Below are positions 8,370 through 14,950 of a stretch of 18,735 nt of DNA, piece after piece. Under the pieces are notes generated by a model. It worked only from the letters and a program-made list of their open reading frames with translations, was not told the DNA's origin and made no database searches. Position numbers and translations under genes: made by a program. The DNA comes from Nocardioides sp. (GTDB lineage Bacteria; Actinomycetota; Actinomycetes; Propionibacteriales; Nocardioidaceae), in assembly GCA_021166815.1 (NCBI GenBank), contig JAJPEO010000058.1:1-18735 (forward strand). Reading direction: 5' to 3'. How positions within the stretch are numbered: the first letter of the stretch is position 1; every line of letters starts with the position of its first letter.

Positions 8370-9071
8370 TCAGCACTCCTTGGGCGGGCGGGCCGCGAGG
8401 CGGACCAGCTGGTTGCCGTGGTGGTCGAAGTTGCGGTCGTCGAGCCACTGCTCGAGGGCCCGCCGGACCCGCGGCCACTCGCCGTCGGTGATCGAGAACC
8501 AATCGGTGTCGCGGTTGCGGCCCTTGTAGACGACCGCGTTGCGGAAGCGACCCTCCCAGATGAAGCCGAGCCGCAGCGCCGCCCGGCGCGACCCCTCGTG
8601 CAGGCTGTCGCACTTCCACTCGTAGCGGCGGTAGCCGAGGTCGTCGAAGACGTGACGCATCGCGAGGTACTGCATCTCCGTCGCCCCGCGGGAGCGCTGG
8701 AGCTGACGGCTGAGGTTGATGTTGCCGATCTCGACGGTGCCCATCGCGGCGTCGGCGCGCATGAGCTGGAAGTAGCCGGCCGCCTTGCCCGTCTCGAGGG
8801 GGACCACGGCGAAGCTGACCGCCGTGCTGCACAGGTCGTCGACCAGCTCGGCCATCTCGCCGCGGTCACGCGGCATCTCGGACTTGAGGTAGGTCCAGCT
8901 GGCTCCCGAGTCGAGCCTGCAGAGCGCGACGTAGAGGTCGACGGCGTGCTCGGGGCCCAGCGGCTCGAGGCGGACGCCCTGGCCGGTGAGGGTGACCGGT
9001 CGCGGGGCCTCGCGGGGACTCCAGTCGACGGCTCTCCCGATGCGCTGGCCGTACTCGTTGGTGGTGCTCAC
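8370..9071 (-). CDS. GNAT-family N-acetyltransferase (RimJ/RimL type)
   Basis: The 233-residue protein shows the RimJ/RimL-like pattern: VTLTGQGVRLEPLGPEHAVDLY (26-47), a central strand GTVEIGNINL (111-120), the acetyl-CoA loop and helix QRSRGATEMQYLAMRHVF (125-142), and LGYRRYEWKCDSLHEGSRRAALRLGFIWEGRFRN (145-178). It ends with VYKGRNRDTDWFSI, usual for this subgroup. It should transfer an acetyl group from acetyl-CoA to an amine; the acceptor is unknown. GTG 9071 is chosen because it overlaps the kynU stop as GTGA, a standard coupled start; the frame remains open upstream through kynU but without meaningful protein. The tight link to kynureninase may mean a shared role, but the sequence does not prove one. 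Confidence 0.87.
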   Translation of the reverse strand: MSTTNEYGQRIGRAVDWSPREAPRPVTLTGQGVRLEPLGPEHAVDLYVALCRLDSGASWTYLKSEMPRDRGEMAELVDDLCSTAVSFAVVPLETGKAAGYFQLMRADAAMGTVEIGNINLSRQLQRSRGATEMQYLAMRHVFDDLGYRRYEWKCDSLHEGSRRAALRLGFIWEGRFRNAVVYKGRNRDTDWFSITDGEWPRVRRALEQWLDDRNFDHHGNQLVRLAARPPKEC

Positions 9072-10303
9072 GCCATGGACCCTAGGACCTCCGCGATCGC
9101 CTCGACGCCGCGTCTTACCTCCTCGAAGGAGGTCGACAGGGGGGACAGACCGATCCGCAGGCCCCCGGGGTCCCGGTAGTCGGGGATGACGTCGCGCTCC
9201 CACAGCCGGGCGACGACGTCGCGCATGCGGTCGTGGCGCAGGGTCACGTGTCCCCCGCGCTGCTCGGGGTCGCGGGGACTGGCGAGCGTGACGCCGAGGC
9301 CGGACAGCAGCTCGTCGGCGAGGTCCACGGCGTACGAGGTCAGCTGCACGCTCTTGGCCCGCACGGCCTCCATGCCGACCTCGTCGATGAGGGCGACCAT
9401 GTCCTGCAGGCCCAGCATCGCGGTGATCGGCGGAGTGCCGGAGATGAACCGCCGGACGCCTTGGGCCGGGGTGTAGCCCGGGCCCATCAGGAAGGGGTCC
9501 GCGTGCCCCTTCCAGCCCTGTATGGGCTGACGCAGGCCGTGGTGGCGCTCGGCGACGTAGGCGAACGCCGGCGAGCCTGGGCCGCCGTTGAGGTACTTGT
9601 ACGTGCACCCGACCGCCAGGTCCACGCCCCACTCGTCGAGCTCCATCGGCACCGAGCCGGCCGAGTGGCACAGGTCCCACAGCACCATCGCCCCTGAGTC
9701 GCGCACCGACTCAGAGATCTCGCGCGCCGGCGCGAGGTGGCCGGAGCGGTAGGCCACGTGGGACAGCACGACCAGGGCTGTCTTCTCCCCCACTGCACGC
9801 TGAGTCGCTGAGAGACTCACGCCCGAGGCCGGGTCGACCTCGAGCCAGCGCACCGTCATGCCCCGCTCGGCGGCGATCCCCTCGACGAGGTAGCGGTCGG
9901 TCGGGAAGTTGTCGGTGTCGATGACGATCTCGTCGCGGCCCGCCGGCGCCGCGTCCACCGCAGCTCGGATGAGCTTGTACAGCAGGACCGTGGTCGAGTC
10001 GCCCACGAAGGTCTGTCCGGGCGCGGCACCCAGGCACACGCGGCCGATCTCGTCCCCGAGGACGAGCGGCTGGTCGTACCACCGCTCCTCCCAGCCACGG
10101 ATGAGTCGTCCGCCCCACTCCGACTCCACGAACTCTCGCGCGCGGTCGGCGGTCGCGCGCAGCGGCCGGCCGAGCGAGTTGCCGTCGAAGTAGACGAGGT
10201 CGGACTCGGCGCCGACGAAGCGCTGCCGCAGGTCCGCCAGCGGGTCAGCGGCGTCGAGGGCGGCCGGGTCGAGCGGTGAGGCTGCAGGGGTGTCGTACGT
10301 CAC
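9068..10303 (-). CDS. kynU: Kynureninase
   Basis: KynU is a pyridoxal-phosphate enzyme that splits kynurenine (or 3-hydroxykynurenine) into anthranilate (or 3-hydroxyanthranilate) and alanine. The 411-residue protein has FDGNSLG (39-45), GDSTTVLLYK (101-110), NFPTDRYL (132-139), SHVAYRSG (181-188), WDLCHSAGSVP (209-219, with Asp210 for the PLP ring), and the Schiff-base lysine Lys236 in CTYKYLNGGPGSPA. GTG 10303 gives the family's usual N-terminus; GGAGG lies upstream at more than ideal distance. Two copies of the dispersed palindrome are inside the gene and encode residues 162-168 and 197-204; frame and catalytic residues are intact. No other kynurenine-pathway gene is in the window. It heads an overlapping run with the GNAT and deaminase genes. 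Confidence 0.95.
   Translation of the reverse strand: MTYDTPAASPLDPAALDAADPLADLRQRFVGAESDLVYFDGNSLGRPLRATADRAREFVESEWGGRLIRGWEERWYDQPLVLGDEIGRVCLGAAPGQTFVGDSTTVLLYKLIRAAVDAAPAGRDEIVIDTDNFPTDRYLVEGIAAERGMTVRWLEVDPASGVSLSATQRAVGEKTALVVLSHVAYRSGHLAPAREISESVRDSGAMVLWDLCHSAGSVPMELDEWGVDLAVGCTYKYLNGGPGSPAFAYVAERHHGLRQPIQGWKGHADPFLMGPGYTPAQGVRRFISGTPPITAMLGLQDMVALIDEVGMEAVRAKSVQLTSYAVDLADELLSGLGVTLASPRDPEQRGGHVTLRHDRMRDVVARLWERDVIPDYRDPGGLRIGLSPLSTSFEEVRRGVEAIAEVLGSMA
9694..9714. repeat. Dispersed palindrome, copy 2 (inside kynU)
   Basis: Arms CTGAGTCG (9694-9701) and CGACTCAG (9707-9714) enclose the five-base loop CGCAC. In kynU it encodes residues 197-204, reading ESVRDSG at 198-204, just before the conserved WDLCHSAGS strand. 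The reading phase is the same as in copy 5. Flanks do not extend the stem. Confidence 0.75.
9800..9820. repeat. Dispersed palindrome, copy 3, degenerate (inside kynU)
   Basis: TGAGTC (9801-9806) and GACTCA (9814-9819) are complementary, with one G/A mismatch before a C-G pair closing loop TGA. The outermost pair of the full element is lost. It encodes VSLSATQ, residues 162-168 of kynU, in a different phase from copies 2 and 5. The bases just right of it (CGCCCGAG) resemble those right of copy 4 (GGACCGAG), supporting common origin. Confidence 0.6.
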
Positions 10304-10361
10304 TCCTGCAGCCTGCCACCTCCAGCGGTCCCGGGGTCAACGGGGCCGCGGTCGGGACGGC

Positions 10362-12044
10362 TCAGCCGCAGACGGCTCCGTGGGCAGCGGACTGGACGAC
10401 CTTGGCGTACTTGCCGAGGACACCGCGGGTGTACTTCGGCGGGAGGGGCTGCCACCCGTCCTTGCGGCGGGCCAGCTCGGCCTCGTCGATCTGGACCTCG
10501 AGGGTGCGGTTGGCGACGTCGAGGGTGATCGGGTCTCCGTCGGCGACGAAGGCGATCGGGCCGGCGTCGACGGCCTCGGGGGCGATGTGTCCGACGCACA
10601 GGCCGGTCGTGCCGCCGGAGAAGCGGCCGTCGGTGATGAGCAGGACGTCCTTGCCCAGCCCGGCGCCCTTGATCGCTCCGGTGATGGCGAGCATCTCGCG
10701 CATGCCGGGGCCACCCTTGGGGCCCTCGTAGCGGATGACGACCACGTCGCGGGGCTTGATCTCGCCGGCAGCCAGGGCGTCGAGCGCGGCTCGCTCGCCG
10801 TCGAAGACCCGGGCGGTGCCGCTGAAGGTGGTGTCGTCGAAGCCTGCGCTCTTGACGACTGCGCCCTCGGGAGCGAGGGAGCCGTGGAGGATCGTGAGGC
10901 CGCCGGTCGTGTGGATCGGCGCGTCCATGGCACGCAGCACCTCCCCGTCGAGGCCCTGGGGGTTGAGCGCCTCGAGGTTCTCGCGCATGGTCTTGCCGGT
11001 CACGGTCAGGCAGTCCCCGTGCATGAGGCCGGCGTCCAGCAGCGCCTTCATGACGACCGGGATGCCGCCGATCTTGTCCACGTCGTTCATCACGAAGCGA
11101 CCGAAGGGCTTGAGGTCGCCCAGGTGGGGAACCTTCTCGCCGATGCGGTTGAAGTCGTCGAGGGTCAGGTCGACCTCGGCCTCGCGGGCGATGGCGAGCA
11201 GGTGCAGGACTGCGTTGGTGGAGCCGCCCAGGGCCATGACGACGGCGATCGCGTTCTCGAACGCCTCCTTGGTCATGATCTGGCGGGCGGTGATGCCGTT
11301 GCGCAGCATGGCGACGACCGCCTCGCCGGAGCGGTGGGCGAAGCCGTCGCGACGGCGGTCCACGGCCGGCGGGGCCGCGCTGCCGGGCAGCGACATGCCC
11401 AGGGCCTCGGCGACGCTGGCCATCGTGTTGGCGGTGTACATGCCACCGCAGGCGCCCTCGCCGGGGCAGATCGCGCGCTCGACCCGGTCGACCTCCTCGC
11501 GGGTGATCTTGCCGGCCAGGCACGCGCCGACTGCCTCGAAGGCGTCGATGATGGTGACGTCGTTGCCGTCCACCGAGCCGGGCATCGTCGAGCCGGCGTA
11601 GAGGAACACGCTCGCGAGGTCGAGTCGGGCCGCAGCCATGAGCATGCCGGGCAGCGACTTGTCGCAACCGGCGAGCAGCACGGAGCCGTCCAGGCGCTCG
11701 GCCATCATCACCGTCTCGACCGAGTCGGCGATGACCTCGCGGCTGACGAGGGAGAAGTGCATGCCCTCGTGGCCCATGGAGATGCCGTCGGAGACGGAGA
11801 TCGTGCCGAACTCCAGCGGGTAGCCGCCGGCGGCGTGGACACCGTTCTTGACGGCCTTCGCGAGGCGGTCGAGGGAGAGGTTGCAGGGGGTGATCTCGTT
11901 CCAGCTCGACGCCACGCCGATCTGGGGCTTCTCCCAGTCCTCGTCGCCCATGCCCACCGCTCGCAACATGCCTCGCGCCGCAGCCCGCTCGAGGCCATCG
12001 GTGACGTCGCGGGAACGGGGCTTCATGTCGGGGGCGTCGCTCAT
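10362..12044 (-). CDS. ilvD: Dihydroxy-acid dehydratase
   Basis: IlvD dehydrates 2,3-dihydroxy-3-methylbutanoate and -pentanoate, the third common step of valine and isoleucine synthesis, using an iron-sulfur cluster and Mg. The 560-residue protein has the three cluster cysteines in TPCNLS (Cys54), AGCDKSLPG (Cys127) and [12 protein letters not shown] (Cys199). [13 protein letters not shown] is at 83-95 and the C-terminal catalytic segment [21 protein letters not shown] is present. This is the short bacterial form. ATG 12044 has no Shine-Dalgarno sequence, but TAGCCT lies exactly six bases upstream, so it may be translated from a leaderless mRNA. It is on the same strand as ilvBNC but separated from it by the kynU run. 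An XRE-type regulator gene lies 47 bases upstream, in the same direction. Confidence 0.97.
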   Translation of the reverse strand: MSDAPDMKPRSRDVTDGLERAAARGMLRAVGMGDEDWEKPQIGVASSWNEITPCNLSLDRLAKAVKNGVHAAGGYPLEFGTISVSDGISMGHEGMHFSLVSREVIADSVETVMMAERLDGSVLLAGCDKSLPGMLMAAARLDLASVFLYAGSTMPGSVDGNDVTIIDAFEAVGACLAGKITREEVDRVERAICPGEGACGGMYTANTMASVAEALGMSLPGSAAPPAVDRRRDGFAHRSGEAVVAMLRNGITARQIMTKEAFENAIAVVMALGGSTNAVLHLLAIAREAEVDLTLDDFNRIGEKVPHLGDLKPFGRFVMNDVDKIGGIPVVMKALLDAGLMHGDCLTVTGKTMRENLEALNPQGLDGEVLRAMDAPIHTTGGLTILHGSLAPEGAVVKSAGFDDTTFSGTARVFDGERAALDALAAGEIKPRDVVVIRYEGPKGGPGMREMLAITGAIKGAGLGKDVLLITDGRFSGGTTGLCVGHIAPEAVDAGPIAFVADGDPITLDVANRTLEVQIDEAELARRKDGWQPLPPKYTRGVLGKYAKVVQSAAHGAVCG

Positions 12045-12050
12045 GGGATC

Positions 12051-12056
12051 AGGCTA
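12051..12056 (-). promoter_or_regulatory. Candidate -10 box for a leaderless ilvD mRNA
   Basis: TAGCCT fits the TANNNT consensus and is followed by six bases (GATCCC) and the ilvD ATG, so transcription would start at the first base of the start codon. No good -35 is seen. Absence of a ribosome site at ilvD supports the idea. Confidence 0.42.
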
Positions 12057-12091
12057 GTCCGCGGCTCTCGGCGGTGTGCGCGTGTCTCAAC

Positions 12092-12736
12092 TCATGCGGA
12101 GTGATCTGCGTCGAGCTGCTCGCGCCAGCGTTGCCGCAGCCGTTCCAGTCGCTCCCGCCGCGGCCTGTCCCGATCCTCGCGCTGCTCGTCGATCCACCGG
12201 ACCTCGGCCACGAGCTGGTGCCGGGCCGGATGATCGACCGGGGTGCCCCACATCAGGCGTTCGGCGGCCTTGCGCCACGGGCTGAGCCGGAACGTGATCC
12301 GTGGGTCCTGCCGTTGACGTGCACGGCGTACCGCCAGCGGGTGCCACGCCATGGAGCTCGACCCGCGCGGGGTCCACCACTCGTAGGCGCTGAGGTCCAC
12401 GTGCGCGGGGAAGCGGCGGTTGCCGCGATCACGGGAGCCGTCGTCGCGCATGGGCTCGACGACCTCACCGTCGCCGTCGTGGAACTGCAGGGCGATCCCC
12501 GCCCGGGCGAGCAGGTCCTCCACGACGGCCATGGTCGGGCTCGTCCGTCCCGTCTCCCACCGGGCCACCCTCGACTGGGAGGTGCCCAGGAGCGCAGCGA
12601 GGCCGCGTTGCGACACGTCGAGGATGCGGCGGACCCGACGTACGAGCCCCGGCACACCGCCGTGGAACGGCCCCATCAGCTTCCAGGTGACCTCGTCGTC
12701 CGTCAGGCCGTCGAACTCGTCGTCGTTCCAGGTCAT
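12092..12736 (-). CDS. XRE-type helix-turn-helix regulator with unknown C-terminal region
   Basis: The 214-residue protein has a Cro/CI-type helix-turn-helix at about 31-80: LVRRVRRILDVSQRGLAALLGTSQSRVARWETGRTSPT shows the usual Q, S-x-V-x-x-W-E-x-G-x-x-x-P pattern. The N-terminal 30 residues are acidic. The C-terminal half contains YEWWTPRG and ITFRLSPWRKAAERLMWGTPVDHP, then a long charged helix (about 180-210) that could form a coiled coil; I recognise no domain there. ATG 12736 is chosen because GAGGGGGAG precedes it and the acidic start fits such proteins. It ends 47 bases before ilvD on the same strand, so it may act on itself or ilvD, but no operator is obvious. Read-through into ilvD is possible. 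Confidence 0.82.
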   Translation of the reverse strand: MTWNDDEFDGLTDDEVTWKLMGPFHGGVPGLVRRVRRILDVSQRGLAALLGTSQSRVARWETGRTSPTMAVVEDLLARAGIALQFHDGDGEVVEPMRDDGSRDRGNRRFPAHVDLSAYEWWTPRGSSSMAWHPLAVRRARQRQDPRITFRLSPWRKAAERLMWGTPVDHPARHQLVAEVRWIDEQREDRDRPRRERLERLRQRWREQLDADHSA

Positions 12737-12880
12737 CGCTCCCCCTCGCGTCGTGGAGCAACCAGCCCACCAACGAGCACCGACACGGGCGTCCTGTCCA
12801 TCCACAGCCCCGCACGAGCCCTGACCTGTGCACGTGAACTGGCCCGCCCGGAGCTTGGCGAGCACCCCTGTTGCGGGCGA

Positions 12881-12915
12881 CTCGGCGCTGAGTCGCTGAG
12901 CGACTCAGGACCGAG
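12881..12915. repeat. Dispersed palindrome, copy 4 (between the Asp-box gene and the XRE gene)
   Basis: Perfect nine-base arms CTGAGTCGC (12888-12896) and GCGACTCAG (12900-12908) enclose loop TGA. Beyond two mismatches the flanks CTCGG (12881-12885) and CCGAG (12911-12915) pair again, giving a 35-base hairpin. It lies 45 bases past the stop of the Asp-box gene, inside the 224-base gap 12737-12960. The rest of that gap shows no clear gene or promoter. Confidence 0.85.
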
Positions 12916-12960
12916 CGCCGAGCAAGGAGGGCCTAGCAGCAATCGCGAGACGGACGCGGG

Positions 12961-14049
12961 TCAGGGCAGCCGCGCGGCCCTCACGACCAGGACGTCGGGG
13001 AGGCTGCGGTGGATCTCCTGCCACGACTCCCCCTCGTCGGGAGACGCCCACACGGATCCGTCGCGACCCCCGAAGTAGAGGCCCGCGACGGCGTAGTCGT
13101 CGGCGCACATCGCGTCGCGCACGACGGAGACGTAGTAGTCGTCCGGGAGGGAGCCGCCGCCGAGCTCGGTCCAGGAGTCGCCGGCGTCGGTCGTACGGAA
13201 CACGCGCGCGCGACCGTCCACGGGCCAGCGAGCCTCGCCGCCGGCGATCGGCAGGGCGTACGCCGTCCCGGCACGCTGAGGGTGGGCGACCATCACGAAG
13301 CCGAAGTCGGACGGCAGAGCGCTTCCGATGTCGACCCAACGACCAGCGCCGTCGTCGGAGCGGTACACGCCGCCGTGGTTCTGGAGGTACAGCCGCTCGG
13401 GCTCACCGGCGTCGCGAGCCACCTTGTGGACGCACTGCCCGTACTCCGGGAAGCGCTGTTCCTCGGGCATGAAGTCGGCCCTGATGCCCTGGTTGGCCGG
13501 CGCCCAGGAGGCGCCCCCGTCCTCGGTGACGTAGACCCCGCCGGTGGACAGCGCCGCGAGCACGCGCTCCGGAGCAGACGGGTGCGGCAGGACGGTGTGG
13601 AACGCCTGGCCCCCGAAGCCCTCGCCCCACGAGGGACGGTGGGGGTGGTCCCACAGGCCCCGTACGAGCTCGAACGTCTCACCGCGGTCGGTCGACCTGA
13701 ACAGCGCACCCGGCTCGGTCCCGGCCCACACCTCCCCCTCGACAGTGCCGGCCTGCAGCTGCCAGACCCGCGCCAGCGTCGTGGCGGTGTCCTCCGGGAA
13801 CCGGATGGCCCCGTTGGGGGTCTCGGCCCAGGTGGCGCCCCGGTCGTCCGAGCGCCACACCTGCGGCCCGAGCCAGCTCGACGACGAGCCCACGAGGAGA
13901 CGGGGCTCCGCGCTACGCACGTCGATCAGGCAGGAGTAGACCTCCTCCATCGGAAAGTGCGGCCCCGTCCAGGACCACGACCGACGCTCGTCGTCGGACG
14001 TGCCGAGCCACATGCCCTTGCGGGTCCCGACCATCAGCAGCGTCGTCAT
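12961..14049 (-). CDS. BNR/Asp-box repeat protein, probable beta-propeller
   Basis: The 362-residue protein carries six Asp-box motifs (S/T-x-D-x-G-x-x-W/F) at 67-74, 119-126, 175-182, 231-238, 286-293 and 336-343. A degenerate seventh (SDDERRSW) is at 18-25. The 50-56 residue spacing is what a sialidase-like or YVTN/BNR propeller would show. Typical sialidase arginines are not evident, there is no signal peptide, and family members are mostly uncharacterised, so no enzyme activity is claimed. ATG 14049 is preferred over GTG 14061 because it gives the family's usual MTTLL-VGTRKG start; a TAGTGT -10-like box lies eight bases upstream. The gene is divergent from the exporter gene across 37 bases and is followed by palindrome copy 4. 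Confidence 0.83.
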   Translation of the reverse strand: MTTLLMVGTRKGMWLGTSDDERRSWSWTGPHFPMEEVYSCLIDVRSAEPRLLVGSSSSWLGPQVWRSDDRGATWAETPNGAIRFPEDTATTLARVWQLQAGTVEGEVWAGTEPGALFRSTDRGETFELVRGLWDHPHRPSWGEGFGGQAFHTVLPHPSAPERVLAALSTGGVYVTEDGGASWAPANQGIRADFMPEEQRFPEYGQCVHKVARDAGEPERLYLQNHGGVYRSDDGAGRWVDIGSALPSDFGFVMVAHPQRAGTAYALPIAGGEARWPVDGRARVFRTTDAGDSWTELGGGSLPDDYYVSVVRDAMCADDYAVAGLYFGGRDGSVWASPDEGESWQEIHRSLPDVLVVRAARLP

Positions 14050-14057
14050 GACACTCG

Positions 14058-14063
14058 ACACTA
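14058..14063 (-). promoter_or_regulatory. Candidate -10 box for the Asp-box gene
   Basis: TAGTGT (minus strand) fits TANNNT and lies eight bases before ATG 14049, which has no strong ribosome site. It sits in the 37-base divergent gap shared with the exporter gene, so the two promoters would overlap. No clear -35 is seen. Confidence 0.3.
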
Positions 14064-14074
14064 GAACGACTCCC

Positions 14075-14080
14075 TAGGCT
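14075..14080 (+). promoter_or_regulatory. Candidate -10 box for a leaderless exporter mRNA
   Basis: TAGGCT is followed by six bases (GTGCCA) and then GTG 14087, the same geometry as upstream of ilvD. It supports GTG 14087 over the in-frame GTG at 14081. No clear -35 is present. Confidence 0.42.
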
Positions 14081-14086
14081 GTGCCA

Positions 14087-14950
14087 GTGACAGCAGGCCA
14101 CCATTTCGAGCGCTCGCCTCGGCTGGGGCCCGTCTGGTTCGTCGTGGTCAGCATCATCTCGGTGCAGCTGGGCGCCTCGGTGGCCAAGGGACTCTTCGGC
14201 GAGATCACGCCCACGGCGATGATGTGGCTGCGGCTGGCCACCAGCGCCGTGGTGCTCACCGCCCTCGCACGTCCGGCCCTGCGCGGCAGGACACGGACGG
14301 ACTGGCTGACCGTGGTCGCGTTCGGCGTCAGCCTGGGGCTCATGAACTGGGCGATCTACCAATCCTTCGCCCGGATCCCGCTCGGCGTCGCGGTCACCAT
14401 CGAGTTCATCGGTCCGCTCACCCTGGCCGTCGTCCTCTCCCGCCGTGTCCGCGACCTGGTCTGGGTCGGGCTGGCCGCGCTCGGCGTACTGCTGCTCGGC
14501 TTCGACCCCTCCGCGCTCGATCCCTGGGGCGTGGCGCTGGCGCTCCTCGCGGGCGCCGCATGGGCGACCTACATCCTCCTCAGCGTCCGCACGGGTCGGC
14601 AGTGGCCCGGACTCGACGGGCTGGCCGTGGCCAGCATCGTCGCGGCGGTCCTGTTCGCACCACCCGCGGTGCTCTCCGGCGGTACGACACTCCTCGACCC
14701 GCGGGTGCTCGTGCTCGGCGCCCTGGTCGGCCTGCTCAGCTCGGTGATCCCGTACAGCCTCGAGCTCGTGGCCCTGCGCTCGCTGCGCCCCGCCGTGTTC
14801 GGCGTGCTGATGAGCCTCGAGCCCGCGGCCGCCGCCCTGGCAGCCGCGCTCGTGCTTCAGGAGTTCCTCTCCCCCGTGCAGTGGCTCGCGGTCGCCTGCG
14901 TCGTCGCCGCGAGCGTGGGTTCCACCCGCGCGGGCAGAATCGCAGCATGA
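14087..14950 (+). CDS. EamA/RhtA-type exporter (DMT superfamily)
   Basis: The 287-residue protein is a ten-segment membrane protein made of two EamA repeats. RhtA-like signatures are visible: ISVQLGASVAKGLFGEITPTAMMWLRL near the start, PLGVAVTIEFIGPLTLAVVLSR in the middle, and LSSVIPYSLELVALRSLRPAVFGVLMSLEPAAAALAAALVL in the second half. RhtA of E. coli exports threonine and homoserine, so amino acid or metabolite efflux is a reasonable guess; the substrate is not proven. GTG 14087 is chosen because TAGGCT precedes it at leaderless spacing; GTG 14081 would add two residues. Its stop overlaps the next gene's ATG as ATGA, so the two are probably translated together. Confidence 0.88.
   Translation: MTAGHHFERSPRLGPVWFVVVSIISVQLGASVAKGLFGEITPTAMMWLRLATSAVVLTALARPALRGRTRTDWLTVVAFGVSLGLMNWAIYQSFARIPLGVAVTIEFIGPLTLAVVLSRRVRDLVWVGLAALGVLLLGFDPSALDPWGVALALLAGAAWATYILLSVRTGRQWPGLDGLAVASIVAAVLFAPPAVLSGGTTLLDPRVLVLGALVGLLSSVIPYSLELVALRSLRPAVFGVLMSLEPAAAALAAALVLQEFLSPVQWLAVACVVAASVGSTRAGRIAA

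Noticed and set aside
10304..10361. Terminator after ilvD (GTCCCG at 10328-10333 with CGGGAC at 10353-10358)
   Set aside because: Only six pairs around a 19-base interior, no U-run, and little better than chance at this GC content.
10290..12104. 604-codon plus-strand frame opposite ilvD
   Set aside because: Antisense shadow of an intact ilvD; the composition is repetitive and matches no family.
14081..14086. GTG 14081 as the exporter start
   Set aside because: It directly abuts TAGGCT; GTG 14087 has the expected distance from that -10 box and loses only two residues. The choice is not certain.
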